Source: JAAYDS01 sp012729155 (lineage in GTDB: Bacteria; Chloroflexota; Anaerolineae; UBA1429). From it: a stretch of 64,000 nucleotides of DNA. The first letter of the stretch is position 1; every line of letters starts with the position of its first letter. The stretch covers positions 97,822 through 161,821 of the forward strand of contig DAIPBO010000005.1 of the NCBI GenBank assembly GCA_036774405.1, written 5' to 3'. Below, in pieces: positions 40,769-48,133 of this stretch. A program made the translations under genes and the position numbers. The notes below the pieces were generated by a model that was given only the letters and a program-made list of their open reading frames with translations, did not search any database and was not told the origin of the DNA.

Positions 40769-42667
40769 TCATTCCTGTTCCTGCGGCGTCAGCGGGATCA
40801 GGATGTGATCTGGCGCCAGCCGTGCGCCAGTGTAGTGGTCGTAGAGACCTATGCGTGCGACGAATGGGCCGCCCGTCCCGAGGCTGTCGAGGGCCAACAC
40901 ATGGCTGTCCTCGATCCGCTCACCGGGCTGCCATACCCATGTGGGGCACATCCACTGCCTGGGCCGAGCATCCTCTTGAGCGATGATGTTACCCTCGCGG
41001 TCGAGGATGTGCACGAACACCTTATAGTCGCTGTCTGGGCGTTCCAAGGCCTCCCAGTACAGGTCGAGTTGCAGCTCGGCGCCGGCTACGAGTTCGACGC
41101 CATTCCACGCGTAGCCTAGCAGAAGAATCTGTGCGCCTATCGGCTGGTCTAGCCGCTGCAGTGTGTCGGGCAGTTGCGGCACAGGGCGTGGCGCATAGAC
41201 GCGATGACGCTCATCATAGCCCACGGTGAGGTCATAATGACAGGCCACCCAGGCCGCGAAATCGTCGGTCGAATCGAGCTTTTTCTCCCAGAAGATGACC
41301 GCCGCCGGGTCATACTCGCGGGCTGCATCGATCATCTGCTGGTCTGTCAGCTCGCCCGTGTAGATGCGCATGCGAGACGTGTTTGCGATGTTGATGGGCA
41401 CCTCTCGGTTGGCCCTGATGGCGATGATCTGACCGTCAGTGATCACATAGTCGTCGGGTTGAGTGTTGGCCACCAGCCAGTCCGTCGCCTGCCGACTGAC
41501 GTCGATAAAGTCATCTTCACGTGCCTGGATCACCGCATATGCTGCCCAGATGTCACCCTTGAGCTCGATGAACGTGGCAACCAGGATGGCGCCGGCGAGG
41601 TAGGTGTGCCAGGGCACCCGAGCAGAGCGGAACCAGTGCCATGTGGCCACAAGGCCAACACCTGCCACAGTAGAGAGGGGCAGCAGCAACACGATCTGAT
41701 GGTGGCGGTACATGGGAGTATGCGTGATCAGGGCAAACAGGGTGACTCCGAGCCACCCTGCCATCATGACAGCAGAGACGCGGCGCTTTTGCCACAGCGC
41801 TACAAAGCCCACAATGTCGAGCAGCACGAGGCCGATATGCTGCAGGCGATAGTTGTCGGCAAAAAGATACTGGTACTGGTGACGGATGTTGCGCCAGAGT
41901 TCGAGGGGGAACGCTTCCTGACTCTGTCGGTAGGTAACCCAGAACTGGTGAGCGAACTGGGTTGGGTTGGTGAGCAGCACGCCGATAGCAAAGGGAATCA
42001 GCAGCGCGCACGAGAAGAGCAGCCCATGTCTAAGGATCCGCAGCGGCTTGCGGGCCACATAGAGGATCGCGATGCCTGGCACGGTGAGAGCGGGCCACAT
42101 GGTGGGCTTGAAGTAAAGGGCCACTGAGAGCACGGCCCCGCTTGCTAACAGCCACCCCAAGCCACCTCGTTGGCTGTAGCGCACAGCCAGCCAAACCCCG
42201 AGCGTGGCCAAGGCCAGCGCAGGGACCTCGGTCATCGCGGCAGTAGAGAGCACCACAAAGTGCGGCATCACCGCCAGCATCAGAATGGCCGCCACACCTG
42301 CCCACGGTCGACTTTGCTCGCGGGCCAGGAGCCCCACTGCAGCCAACGCGACTAGCCCTCCGACAAAGACGGCCAGGCGCGCTGTGGTCAGCGAATAGCC
42401 CAACAGGTGATGTGCTAGCGCTAGATACTGGATGAATCCGGGAGGATAGTTGAACCAGATGTCGCGGTAGAGGCCGTGGCCCTCATACACCGCCTTGGAT
42501 GTCAACGCAAAGACCGACTCATCGTCGTGCCAGGCGTAATAGTCGAGCCCTCTGACGACGAGCGCTGTATACAGCGCCAGAATGGCCACGACGACAAGCC
42601 AGCGCCAAAGGGCGCTCCGACGCCCTGGCGCAGGGCGGTATGTATCTGCTTGCGTGTCTGTGGCCAT
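40769..42667 (-). CDS. Polytopic glycosyltransferase, GT39/ArnT-like
   Basis: This 632-residue membrane protein starts with a helix (LWRWLVVVAILALYTALVVRG) and an acidic first loop with the DDESVF element (YAWHDDESVFALTSKA) expected for polyprenyl-phosphate-sugar transferases. About ten more membrane helices follow to residue ~370. A soluble beta-rich C-terminal domain (VELVAGAELQLDLYWEAL; DYKVFVHILDREGNI) is typical of Chloroflexota members. The ATG at 42667 is preferred to a TTG at 42712, though neither has a strong ribosome site. It should transfer sugars from a lipid carrier outside the membrane. Confidence 0.82.
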   Translation of the reverse strand: MATDTQADTYRPAPGRRSALWRWLVVVAILALYTALVVRGLDYYAWHDDESVFALTSKAVYEGHGLYRDIWFNYPPGFIQYLALAHHLLGYSLTTARLAVFVGGLVALAAVGLLAREQSRPWAGVAAILMLAVMPHFVVLSTAAMTEVPALALATLGVWLAVRYSQRGGLGWLLASGAVLSVALYFKPTMWPALTVPGIAILYVARKPLRILRHGLLFSCALLIPFAIGVLLTNPTQFAHQFWVTYRQSQEAFPLELWRNIRHQYQYLFADNYRLQHIGLVLLDIVGFVALWQKRRVSAVMMAGWLGVTLFALITHTPMYRHHQIVLLLPLSTVAGVGLVATWHWFRSARVPWHTYLAGAILVATFIELKGDIWAAYAVIQAREDDFIDVSRQATDWLVANTQPDDYVITDGQIIAIRANREVPINIANTSRMRIYTGELTDQQMIDAAREYDPAAVIFWEKKLDSTDDFAAWVACHYDLTVGYDERHRVYAPRPVPQLPDTLQRLDQPIGAQILLLGYAWNGVELVAGAELQLDLYWEALERPDSDYKVFVHILDREGNIIAQEDARPRQWMCPTWVWQPGERIEDSHVLALDSLGTGGPFVARIGLYDHYTGARLAPDHILIPLTPQEQE

Positions 42668-42764
42668 GGCTTTTGCCTGCAAACTGACGTGCTGGGCATC
42701 ATCATAGCGCAACCCAGGCGCCTGCCCAAAAGAAACGGTTTGACGGCCTTCACCGACTGTCGCC

Positions 42765-42800
42765 CAAGGCGGCCCATCGCGATGGTAATGGGCCGCCTTG
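42765..42800 (-). terminator. Hairpin terminator after the GMP synthase subunit gene
   Basis: A 13-bp perfect inverted repeat (42765-42777 and 42788-42800) lies 28 nt beyond the guaA-like stop and ahead of the glycosyltransferase start. Confidence 0.65.
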
Positions 42801-42827
42801 AAGGAGCTCTGCTATTGGCTCACGCAG

Positions 42828-43790
42828 CTAGATCGCCTCGATGGTCGAAGGGGGCTTGGTGGCCAGGTTATAGGTCACACTGACGACGCCAGGCACCTCC
42901 TCGAGTATGGTGTCGGCCAGTCGGCGCAGCGTATCCCAGGGCAGGGCAGTTGGCGACGCCGTGCGGGCGTCAGCGCTATCCCAACAGCGCACCTCGATTT
43001 GCTGGCCGAAAGAGCGCCGGCCACTGCGCATGCCTGTGACGCGGTCCTCGTGCAGAATGGCCAGGTACTGAAAAGCGCCACAACCCGCCAACGCGCGCTC
43101 AACGACCGCCGTGGCCAGGCGCACCGTCTCGATGCGCTCGGGCGTAGCCTCGCCGATGACGCGCGCTGCCAGCGCGGGCCCGGGGAAGGGCATGCGGGCG
43201 AACACCTCGGTTGGCAGGCCCAGCGCGGCGCCCACCTTGCGGACGCCATCTTTGCGTAGCTGCAGCAATGGCTCAACGATGGCATAGCCAAAGGTGGCCT
43301 CAGGGTCGATGCCTAACTGGGCAAAGACGTTGTGTTGCCGTTTGATGCCGGCCACAGTCTCGTCTACATCGGTGAGGATGGTGCCCTGCAACAGCACTCG
43401 TGCGCCACTCGAGCGCACCAGCGACCCGAACACATCACGGTAGAAGGTCTGGGTGATGGCTTCGCGCTTGCGCTCGGGATCGGTCAGGCCTGCCAGGGCT
43501 GCGAAAAACGCCTCGCGAGCATCGATGAGCTCCACCGGCACGCCGAGCTCGGCAAAGATCGCGATGGTACGCTCTAGCTCACCCTCTCGCATCAAGCCGT
43601 TGTCGACCATGACGGTGCGTAAACATTTGCCCAAAGCGCGGTGTCCCAGCATCGTCACCACTGCTGAATCCACGCCGCCTGACAGGGCATTGATGGCCGC
43701 CCCCTGGCCTACCGCGCTTTGGATGGCGGCCACCTGGTCTGCGATAAAGCGGGTCGCGTCGAGTTCGCTGACCCGAATCTCCTGGATCAT
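42828..43790 (-). CDS. guaA: GMP synthase ATP-pyrophosphatase subunit (no glutaminase domain)
   Basis: This 320-residue protein equals only the C-terminal part of standard GuaA. The PP-loop is ALSGGVDSAVV (S37 to S42); MVDNGLMREGE and LLQGTILTDVDET continue the ATPase domain. The dimerisation domain ends KPPSTIEAI in place of the usual KPPxTIEWE. It activates XMP with ATP for amination by ammonia. GAGGAG at 6 nt supports the ATG at 43790. The glutamine amidotransferase partner is not in the window, an archaeal-type split. It follows a serine hydrolase gene by 25 nt. Confidence 0.88.
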   Translation of the reverse strand: MIQEIRVSELDATRFIADQVAAIQSAVGQGAAINALSGGVDSAVVTMLGHRALGKCLRTVMVDNGLMREGELERTIAIFAELGVPVELIDAREAFFAALAGLTDPERKREAITQTFYRDVFGSLVRSSGARVLLQGTILTDVDETVAGIKRQHNVFAQLGIDPEATFGYAIVEPLLQLRKDGVRKVGAALGLPTEVFARMPFPGPALAARVIGEATPERIETVRLATAVVERALAGCGAFQYLAILHEDRVTGMRSGRRSFGQQIEVRCWDSADARTASPTALPWDTLRRLADTILEEVPGVVSVTYNLATKPPSTIEAI

Positions 43791-43815
43791 CGTACACTCC
43801 TCATAGTGGGGGTAA

Positions 43816-45270
43816 TCATGGCTTGTGACCCGCGATGGGTGGCCATTCAGTGGGGCCAAACGAGGTATTGACCGACCCGAGCAGCGTCAAGCCAGCGCCC
43901 AGGCGGCAATCGAGATCCACGATAAAGGGCGTTTCATAGTAGCACAGCCGGATCAGATAACGCGCCTCGCCGACCCACGCGCCGCTGGCCAACACCGGCG
44001 GGTTAGGCAGGGTTTCGCGCCGTGGCGAGGACGAAGCCGACTTGCGCCATTCTGCCTCGCCCGGCTGCCAGCTCGCTGGTGAACAAGTGAGGTTAGTGAC
44101 GGCTTCGCTGCTTTGTAGGCGGACGTTGGCGCCTGTGCGGCCAAAGTGCAGCGTGGCCGACCGCAACCCATAAGGGTTGTCTTCGAGGATGTAGCGCCCA
44201 TTGAAGGCTCGCGCGGCGGGCAGATAGCTTAGCCCATCGACGGGAGCGATGGCTCGGCTGCTGAGCACCTCGCCAAGAGCAGCCTGCGCCGCTCCATCGG
44301 CGGCGAGCGGAGTTGAGCGCATCGCTGGCAACAGGTGCCGCCACACCAGATTGAGCACGGCCTGCATGTCTCGCACGCCGCTGGTGATGACCAGTACGGC
44401 GTCCTGTTCAGGCATGATGATGCAGAACTGCCCAAAAGCGCCATCACCGCGGTAGGCCCCGTGGCGGCAGCGCCAGAACTGGTAGCCATAGCCCTGTTGC
44501 CAATCTGGCGTGGGCTGTGAGGAGTTGTCAGAGTGTGGCTGAGAGGCGGCATCTACCCATTCCACCGGCAGTAGGCACTGGCCCTGCCAGAAGCCCTTTT
44601 GCAGGTAGAGCTGACCAAGGCAGGCGATGTCCTCGGTACGCACGCTCAGGCCAAAGCCACCGGTGTTGACGCCTTGAGGGCAGGACTCCCACGTGGCACC
44701 GACGATGCCCAGCGGCTCGAATAGGCGCGGGGTGAGATAGTCGAGCAGGGTCATGCCGGTGAGCCTTTGCACGATGGCCGAGAGCATATAGGTGGCGCCA
44801 GTGTTGTACAAAAAGTGGGTGCCCGGCCGGTGAGCCACTGGCAGAGACAGGAATGCGCGCGCCCAGTCGCCGCCGCGGCGCGTAACCATAGGGTCCAGCG
44901 TGTCCATGTCATGGCCGGTGTTCATGGTGAGCAGGTGCTTGACGCGCATCGCCGTCAGGTTGCGACTTGACCGTTTGGGCGCTTTGTCTTCAAAGAAGGA
45001 GAGCACGGGATCTTCCACCGTCAGACGGCCTTCAGCAACGGCGAGGCCAACCGCGGTTGATGTGAAAGACTTGCTCAGCGAAAAGAGCTGGTGAGGGTGC
45101 TCGGCAGCGTAAGGCGACCACCACGCCTCGGCGGCTACCTGACCGTGCCGCACGAGCATGAACGAGTGTAGGCCACCCACCTGTGCTTCGGTGGCCTGGA
45201 CAAAGGATGCGATGGCGCTCGAAGTGATGCCGAGCGCTTCGGGCGTGCTGCGAGGTATACGTGCGACCAT
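43816..45270 (-). CDS. Serine hydrolase, class C beta-lactamase/PBP-like
   Basis: This 484-residue protein has the SxxK motif in FSLSKSFTSTAVG near residue 66 and a Y-N motif in FLYNTGATYMLSAI. DLDCRLGAGLTL near the end lacks a clear KTG box. The C-terminal about 130 residues form an added beta domain (GRYILEDNPYGLRSATLHF). Family members include esterases, DD-peptidases and beta-lactamases; this one has no signal peptide visible. AAAGGAG precedes the ATG at 45270. Its operon partner is the GMP synthase subunit gene, probably without functional link. Confidence 0.85.
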   Translation of the reverse strand: MVARIPRSTPEALGITSSAIASFVQATEAQVGGLHSFMLVRHGQVAAEAWWSPYAAEHPHQLFSLSKSFTSTAVGLAVAEGRLTVEDPVLSFFEDKAPKRSSRNLTAMRVKHLLTMNTGHDMDTLDPMVTRRGGDWARAFLSLPVAHRPGTHFLYNTGATYMLSAIVQRLTGMTLLDYLTPRLFEPLGIVGATWESCPQGVNTGGFGLSVRTEDIACLGQLYLQKGFWQGQCLLPVEWVDAASQPHSDNSSQPTPDWQQGYGYQFWRCRHGAYRGDGAFGQFCIIMPEQDAVLVITSGVRDMQAVLNLVWRHLLPAMRSTPLAADGAAQAALGEVLSSRAIAPVDGLSYLPAARAFNGRYILEDNPYGLRSATLHFGRTGANVRLQSSEAVTNLTCSPASWQPGEAEWRKSASSSPRRETLPNPPVLASGAWVGEARYLIRLCYYETPFIVDLDCRLGAGLTLLGSVNTSFGPTEWPPIAGHKP

Positions 45271-45409
45271 GGGGGTCTCCTTTCATGGCCAAGAACGCGA
45301 AGATGATAGCGCAAAGGCGAGAGCAACGCGAACACTCATGGCCGCAGAAGGGCACGGCAAGGCCGGAGGGTGTTACGGGCAGGCTGGCAGGTGTCGGCTT
45401 CGCGGCACT

Positions 45410-45449
45410 TGACGCCGTCGGCCGCAGATGCTATGTAGCAGAGCATCTG
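45410..45449 (+). promoter_or_regulatory. Promoter overlapped by a palindrome, upstream of the MBL pair
   Basis: TTGACG (45410-45415), 16-nt spacer, TATGTA (45432-45437). A perfect 8-bp inverted repeat CAGATGCT (45425-45432) / AGCATCTG (45442-45449) straddles the -10 box, as expected for a repressor site. The gene starts at 45532. Confidence 0.5.
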
Positions 45450-45531
45450 TAATCGCACCACTCGACGCTGACCTGCCACGAGCAGATATCGATCAAGGGC
45501 ATTACACACTGATGCGAGAGGAGCCAACAGT

Positions 45532-46488
45532 ATGAGACAGAATCGCCCCATCCAGTCGGCGGTCAAGGGCAGGCGACTGCTGCAGCGCGAGCCGATCGAT
45601 GCCACCAGCTGGGCCTATATGAAGATGCTGCGCGAGGGCAGCAAGACCAAGCGGGTCTATGACGTCGATCCCTATGCTGAGGTTTACCGGTTTCGCGAGA
45701 ACATGTATGGATTGCTGATCGAGAGCGCTGACGGCATGGGCGATGTCTGGATGTTCCTGATCATCGGCCCCGAAAAGGCCATGCTGATCGACACCGGCTT
45801 TGGCATCGGCAACCTCAAAGGCCTCGTCGACGAGATCACCGGTGGCTTGCCTCTCATCGTTACCAACACCCACTGCCACTTTGACCATGCCTATGGCAAC
45901 TGCCAGTTCGACCGCTGCTACTGTCACGAGCTCGAGGTCGAAGCCATGAATCGCAAACAGGATTCGCATATTTGGGATTACCTGTTCGACGAGCAGGGCA
46001 ACGGTATCTGGATGGAATTCGACCGCGAGGACATCGTGCCGTTCAAGATGTACGAGGTTGTGGGCGTGCCAGATGGCTACACCTTTGACCTGGGCGAGGG
46101 CTATGAAGTGGAGCTGATCTGGGTGCCAGGGCACTCGGCCGGCCACGCCATGTACCTGGACAAGCGCAACCGCAACCTCATCGCTGGCGACGGCATCATC
46201 AGCATGCGCGTGGGCATGAGTGGCGGCAGCCCTTTTACGACGGTTACGGCGTACCGTAGAGAGCTGGTCAAGCTATCGCAGCGTGTGCACGAGTTCGACC
46301 ATATCTTTCCGGGGCATTTTGTGGTCGACCTCGAGACCAGCGTGGTCTTAAGCCTGATCGAGGCTTGCGATGCGATCATCGCCAATCCAGAGGACTATGA
46401 CGATTGCGAGGAGCGCATGGGGCGCGAGATGCTGCTCAAGTTCGTCAAGGGCCTCGGCACCATCGGCTACAACCGTTCTAACGTCTGA
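45532..46488 (+). CDS. MBL-fold metallohydrolase, paralogue 1
   Basis: This 318-residue protein has the metallo-beta-lactamase core: TNTHCHFDHAYGN (HxHxDH), WVPGHSAGHAMYLD (third His), LIAGDGIISM (bridging Asp) and FPGHFVVD (last His). GAGGAG before the ATG at 45532 supports the start. It is followed by a close paralogue 44 nt downstream; both share the N-terminal REPIDxxxWAYMK and PYAEVY elements. The substrate is unknown; the fold covers lactonases, glyoxalases and others. Confidence 0.88.
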   Translation: MRQNRPIQSAVKGRRLLQREPIDATSWAYMKMLREGSKTKRVYDVDPYAEVYRFRENMYGLLIESADGMGDVWMFLIIGPEKAMLIDTGFGIGNLKGLVDEITGGLPLIVTNTHCHFDHAYGNCQFDRCYCHELEVEAMNRKQDSHIWDYLFDEQGNGIWMEFDREDIVPFKMYEVVGVPDGYTFDLGEGYEVELIWVPGHSAGHAMYLDKRNRNLIAGDGIISMRVGMSGGSPFTTVTAYRRELVKLSQRVHEFDHIFPGHFVVDLETSVVLSLIEACDAIIANPEDYDDCEERMGREMLLKFVKGLGTIGYNRSNV

Positions 46489-46532
46489 GCATGCACGGCG
46501 ACGCACAACCACGGGTGATGGGAGCAAGCGGT

Positions 46533-47519
46533 ATGAAAGACAATATCGCCATCGTATCTGCGCTCAAGTCTCACAAGATCAAGGTCAGAGAGCCGATCGA
46601 CGAGCGCTGCTGGGCGTATATGAAGCTGATGCGAGAGACCCATGCGACCAAGCGTATGGTGGCGGTCAATCCGTACGCTGAAGTCTATCAGCTACGCGAC
46701 AACCTCTATGCAATCCTGAGCGAGCACCTGTCTGGCGCGGGCGACATGTGGGACTATCTGATCATCGGGCCTCAAAAGGCCATGCTCATCGATACCGGGT
46801 TTGGCGTTGGCGATCTCAAGGGCTTGGTCAACGAGCTGACTGGCAGCATGCCATTGATCGTGGTCAACACCCATGCGCACCCAGATCACGCTTCGGGCAA
46901 CTGCCAGTTCGACCGGGTCTACTGCCACGCGTATGACGTGCCCCAGCTCGAACAGATGCGGAATCCCCATATCTGGGATGTGTTGTTCGACGAAGAGGGC
47001 AAGCCGATCTGGACCGAGTTCGACCGCGAGGACATCGTTCCGTTTCACAAGTACGAGATCGTCGGCTGCCCCGATGGCCACACCTTTGATCTCGGCGCCG
47101 GCCACGAGATCGAGCTGATCCACACGGCGGGCCACACGGCAGGCCATTGCATGTTCCTCGATAAGAAGCATCGCCTGCTCTTTGCCGGCGACGACGTGAT
47201 CAGCATGCGTATCAGCATTGGGGCGGCCAGGCCCGACTCTCCATTTGGAGAGTGGGCCACGGTCACCAGATACCGTGATCAGATGGCCAGGTTGGCGGCG
47301 CGGCTCGACGAGTTCGACTATGTCTTCCCGGGGCACTTTGTGCTCGATCTGGAGAACGAGGTGATCCTCAACCTATTGGACGCGGCTAACGCCATCGTGG
47401 CTGACCCGCAGGGCTTTGACTATGAGGATGCCTTTGAGACGTCTGCCGGCGTGGCGAAGCGTTATCACAAGTTCGTCAAGGGGCTGGGCACGCTGTCGTA
47501 CAACGACAAGACCGTGTAG
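46533..47519 (+). CDS. MBL-fold metallohydrolase, paralogue 2
   Basis: This 328-residue paralogue keeps the metal motifs VNTHAHPDHASGN, HTAGHTAGHCMFLD, LFAGDDVISM and FPGHFVLD. Alignment with paralogue 1 shows conservation over the whole length, with an insertion near SIGAARPDSPFGEWATV. The start ATG 46533 is chosen because GGGAG precedes it and because its N-terminus then matches paralogue 1 (MRQNRPIQSAVKG versus MKDNIAIVSALKS). A hairpin terminator follows. Tandem duplication suggests related but distinct substrates. Confidence 0.88.
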   Translation: MKDNIAIVSALKSHKIKVREPIDERCWAYMKLMRETHATKRMVAVNPYAEVYQLRDNLYAILSEHLSGAGDMWDYLIIGPQKAMLIDTGFGVGDLKGLVNELTGSMPLIVVNTHAHPDHASGNCQFDRVYCHAYDVPQLEQMRNPHIWDVLFDEEGKPIWTEFDREDIVPFHKYEIVGCPDGHTFDLGAGHEIELIHTAGHTAGHCMFLDKKHRLLFAGDDVISMRISIGAARPDSPFGEWATVTRYRDQMARLAARLDEFDYVFPGHFVLDLENEVILNLLDAANAIVADPQGFDYEDAFETSAGVAKRYHKFVKGLGTLSYNDKTV

Positions 47520-47540
47520 CGCTCGCTTCGAGTGAGGCGC

Positions 47541-47574
47541 AAACAAACGCCGCTCTCACGGGCGGCGTTTGTTT
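47541..47574. terminator. Hairpin terminator between MBL pair and tRNA-Arg
   Basis: AAACAAACGCCGC (47541-47553) pairs with GCGGCGTTTGTTT (47562-47574). T- and A-rich outer arms make it effective on both strands, for the MBL genes and for tRNA-Arg. Confidence 0.75.
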
Positions 47575-47578
47575 CTGA

Positions 47579-47651
47579 TGCGCCCAGCAGGGGTCGAACC
47601 TGCAACCTACGGATTCGAAGTCCGGTACTCTATCCATTGAGCTATGGGCGC
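47579..47651 (-). tRNA. tRNA-Arg (anticodon TCG)
   Basis: The 73-nt minus-strand sequence folds with acceptor GCGCCCA/TGGGCGC, D arm AGCTCAATGGATAGAGT, anticodon loop CTTCGAA (anticodon TCG) and T arm GCAGGTTCGACCCCTGC. The 3' CCA is not encoded. Confidence 0.93.
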
Positions 47652-47663
47652 CCAACGCCTCGG

Positions 47664-47692
47664 ATTCTATGTCTGGGAGGCGTCGCTGTCAA
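47664..47692 (-). promoter_or_regulatory. Promoter of tRNA-Arg
   Basis: Minus-strand TTGACA (47692-47687), a 17-nt spacer and TAGAAT (47669-47664), start near 47657, six bases before the tRNA. Its -35 box is 24 bp from the -35 box of the divergent lysine operon promoter. Confidence 0.75.
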
Positions 47693-47716
47693 GCCAGCTG
47701 AGTGATGACAGACTAG

Positions 47717-47745
47717 TTGACAGCAATGGGTGGGTGTGCTATGAT
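47717..47745 (+). promoter_or_regulatory. Sigma-70-type promoter of the lysine operon
   Basis: TTGACA (47717-47722), 17-nt spacer, TATGAT (47740-47745). The predicted start near 47752 lies about 22 nt before the leader peptide ATG and about 210 nt before lysW. Confidence 0.85.
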
Positions 47746-47773
47746 GCCCGCAATTACAGCGTTGAGGCGAAAG

Positions 47774-47851
47774 ATGACAGTCTTTGTGAGCGCAGTAGCG
47801 CTCGACGCCAACAAGAGCAAGTCGAAGAAGCCAGGCCTCGGGTCTGGTTAG
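47774..47851 (+). CDS. Lysine-rich attenuator leader peptide (25 residues)
   Basis: The ATG at 47774 has GAGG 6 nt upstream. The 25-codon ORF ends at TAG 47849-47851. Codons 14-19 read KSKSKK, so four AAG codons (47813, 47819, 47825, 47828) fall within six codons, directly before RNA segments that can fold alternatively. The first half (MTVFVSAVALDAN) is unremarkable. Position between promoter and an intrinsic terminator ahead of lysine genes indicates that ribosome stalling at Lys codons senses charged tRNA-Lys. Confidence 0.82.
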   Translation: MTVFVSAVALDANKSKSKKPGLGSG

Positions 47852-47901
47852 GCTTGCTCGTACGCGCAAAGCGTAACAACAGAGAGCGGCTTTCCCAGAC
47901 C
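47831..47901 (+). promoter_or_regulatory. Alternative RNA pairings: pause hairpin and antiterminator
   Basis: Segment 1 CCAG (47831-47834) can pair with CTGG (47844-47847); AAGCC (47828-47832) can also pair with GGCTT (47851-47855). Segment 2 GGTCTGG (47841-47847) is perfectly complementary to segment 3 CCAGACC (47895-47901), which includes the tip and loop of the terminator. A small TACGC/GCGTA hairpin (47861-47875) lies between. Pairing 2:3 would prevent the terminator. Confidence 0.65.
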
Positions 47902-47919
47902 GGGAAGGCCGCTTTTTTT
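47885..47919 (+). terminator. Attenuator: intrinsic terminator ahead of lysW
   Basis: AGCGGCTTTCCC (47885-47896) pairs with GGGAAGGCCGCT (47902-47913), 12 bp with one G-T wobble and loop AGACC, followed by seven T residues (47913-47919). It is the only hairpin I found in the window with a clear T tract, and it stands inside the lysine operon leader, 45 nt before lysW. Confidence 0.85.
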
Positions 47920-47964
47920 GTTGGTCGGAACTGGTCGAATCAGATGTGTATGGAGGTGACGAAC

Positions 47965-48129
47965 ATGGTAGGCCACTGTCCAGAGTGTGATGCCGAGATC
48001 GAGTTGAACGATCCGATGGATGGCGAAATCGTCGATTGCCCTGACTGCGGGGTGGAGCTCGAAGTGGTGAGCATCGAACCGTTGCAGTTCGATCTTGCTC
48101 CTGAAGAAGAAGAGGACTGGGGAGAATAG
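47965..48129 (+). CDS. lysW: LysW, amino-group carrier protein for lysine biosynthesis
   Basis: This 54-residue acidic protein binds zinc through C5/C8 and C25/C28 (HCPECDA, VDCPDCGVE). It ends in EEEEDWGE, the hallmark tail whose last Glu side chain receives 2-aminoadipate through an isopeptide bond. LysX attaches the substrate; LysZ, LysY, LysJ and LysK then act on the carrier-bound intermediate. GGAGG with 8-nt spacing selects ATG 47965 over in-frame ATGs at 47944 and 47950. First structural gene after the attenuator. Confidence 0.96.
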   Translation: MVGHCPECDAEIELNDPMDGEIVDCPDCGVELEVVSIEPLQFDLAPEEEEDWGE

Positions 48130-48133
48130 CGAT

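Noticed and set aside
47752..47965. Lysine (L-box) riboswitch in the lysine operon leader
   Set aside because: The leader is about 210 nt but is occupied by a lysine-rich leader ORF and a simple terminator; I see no L-box core such as the conserved multi-helix junction. A leader-peptide mechanism explains it better.
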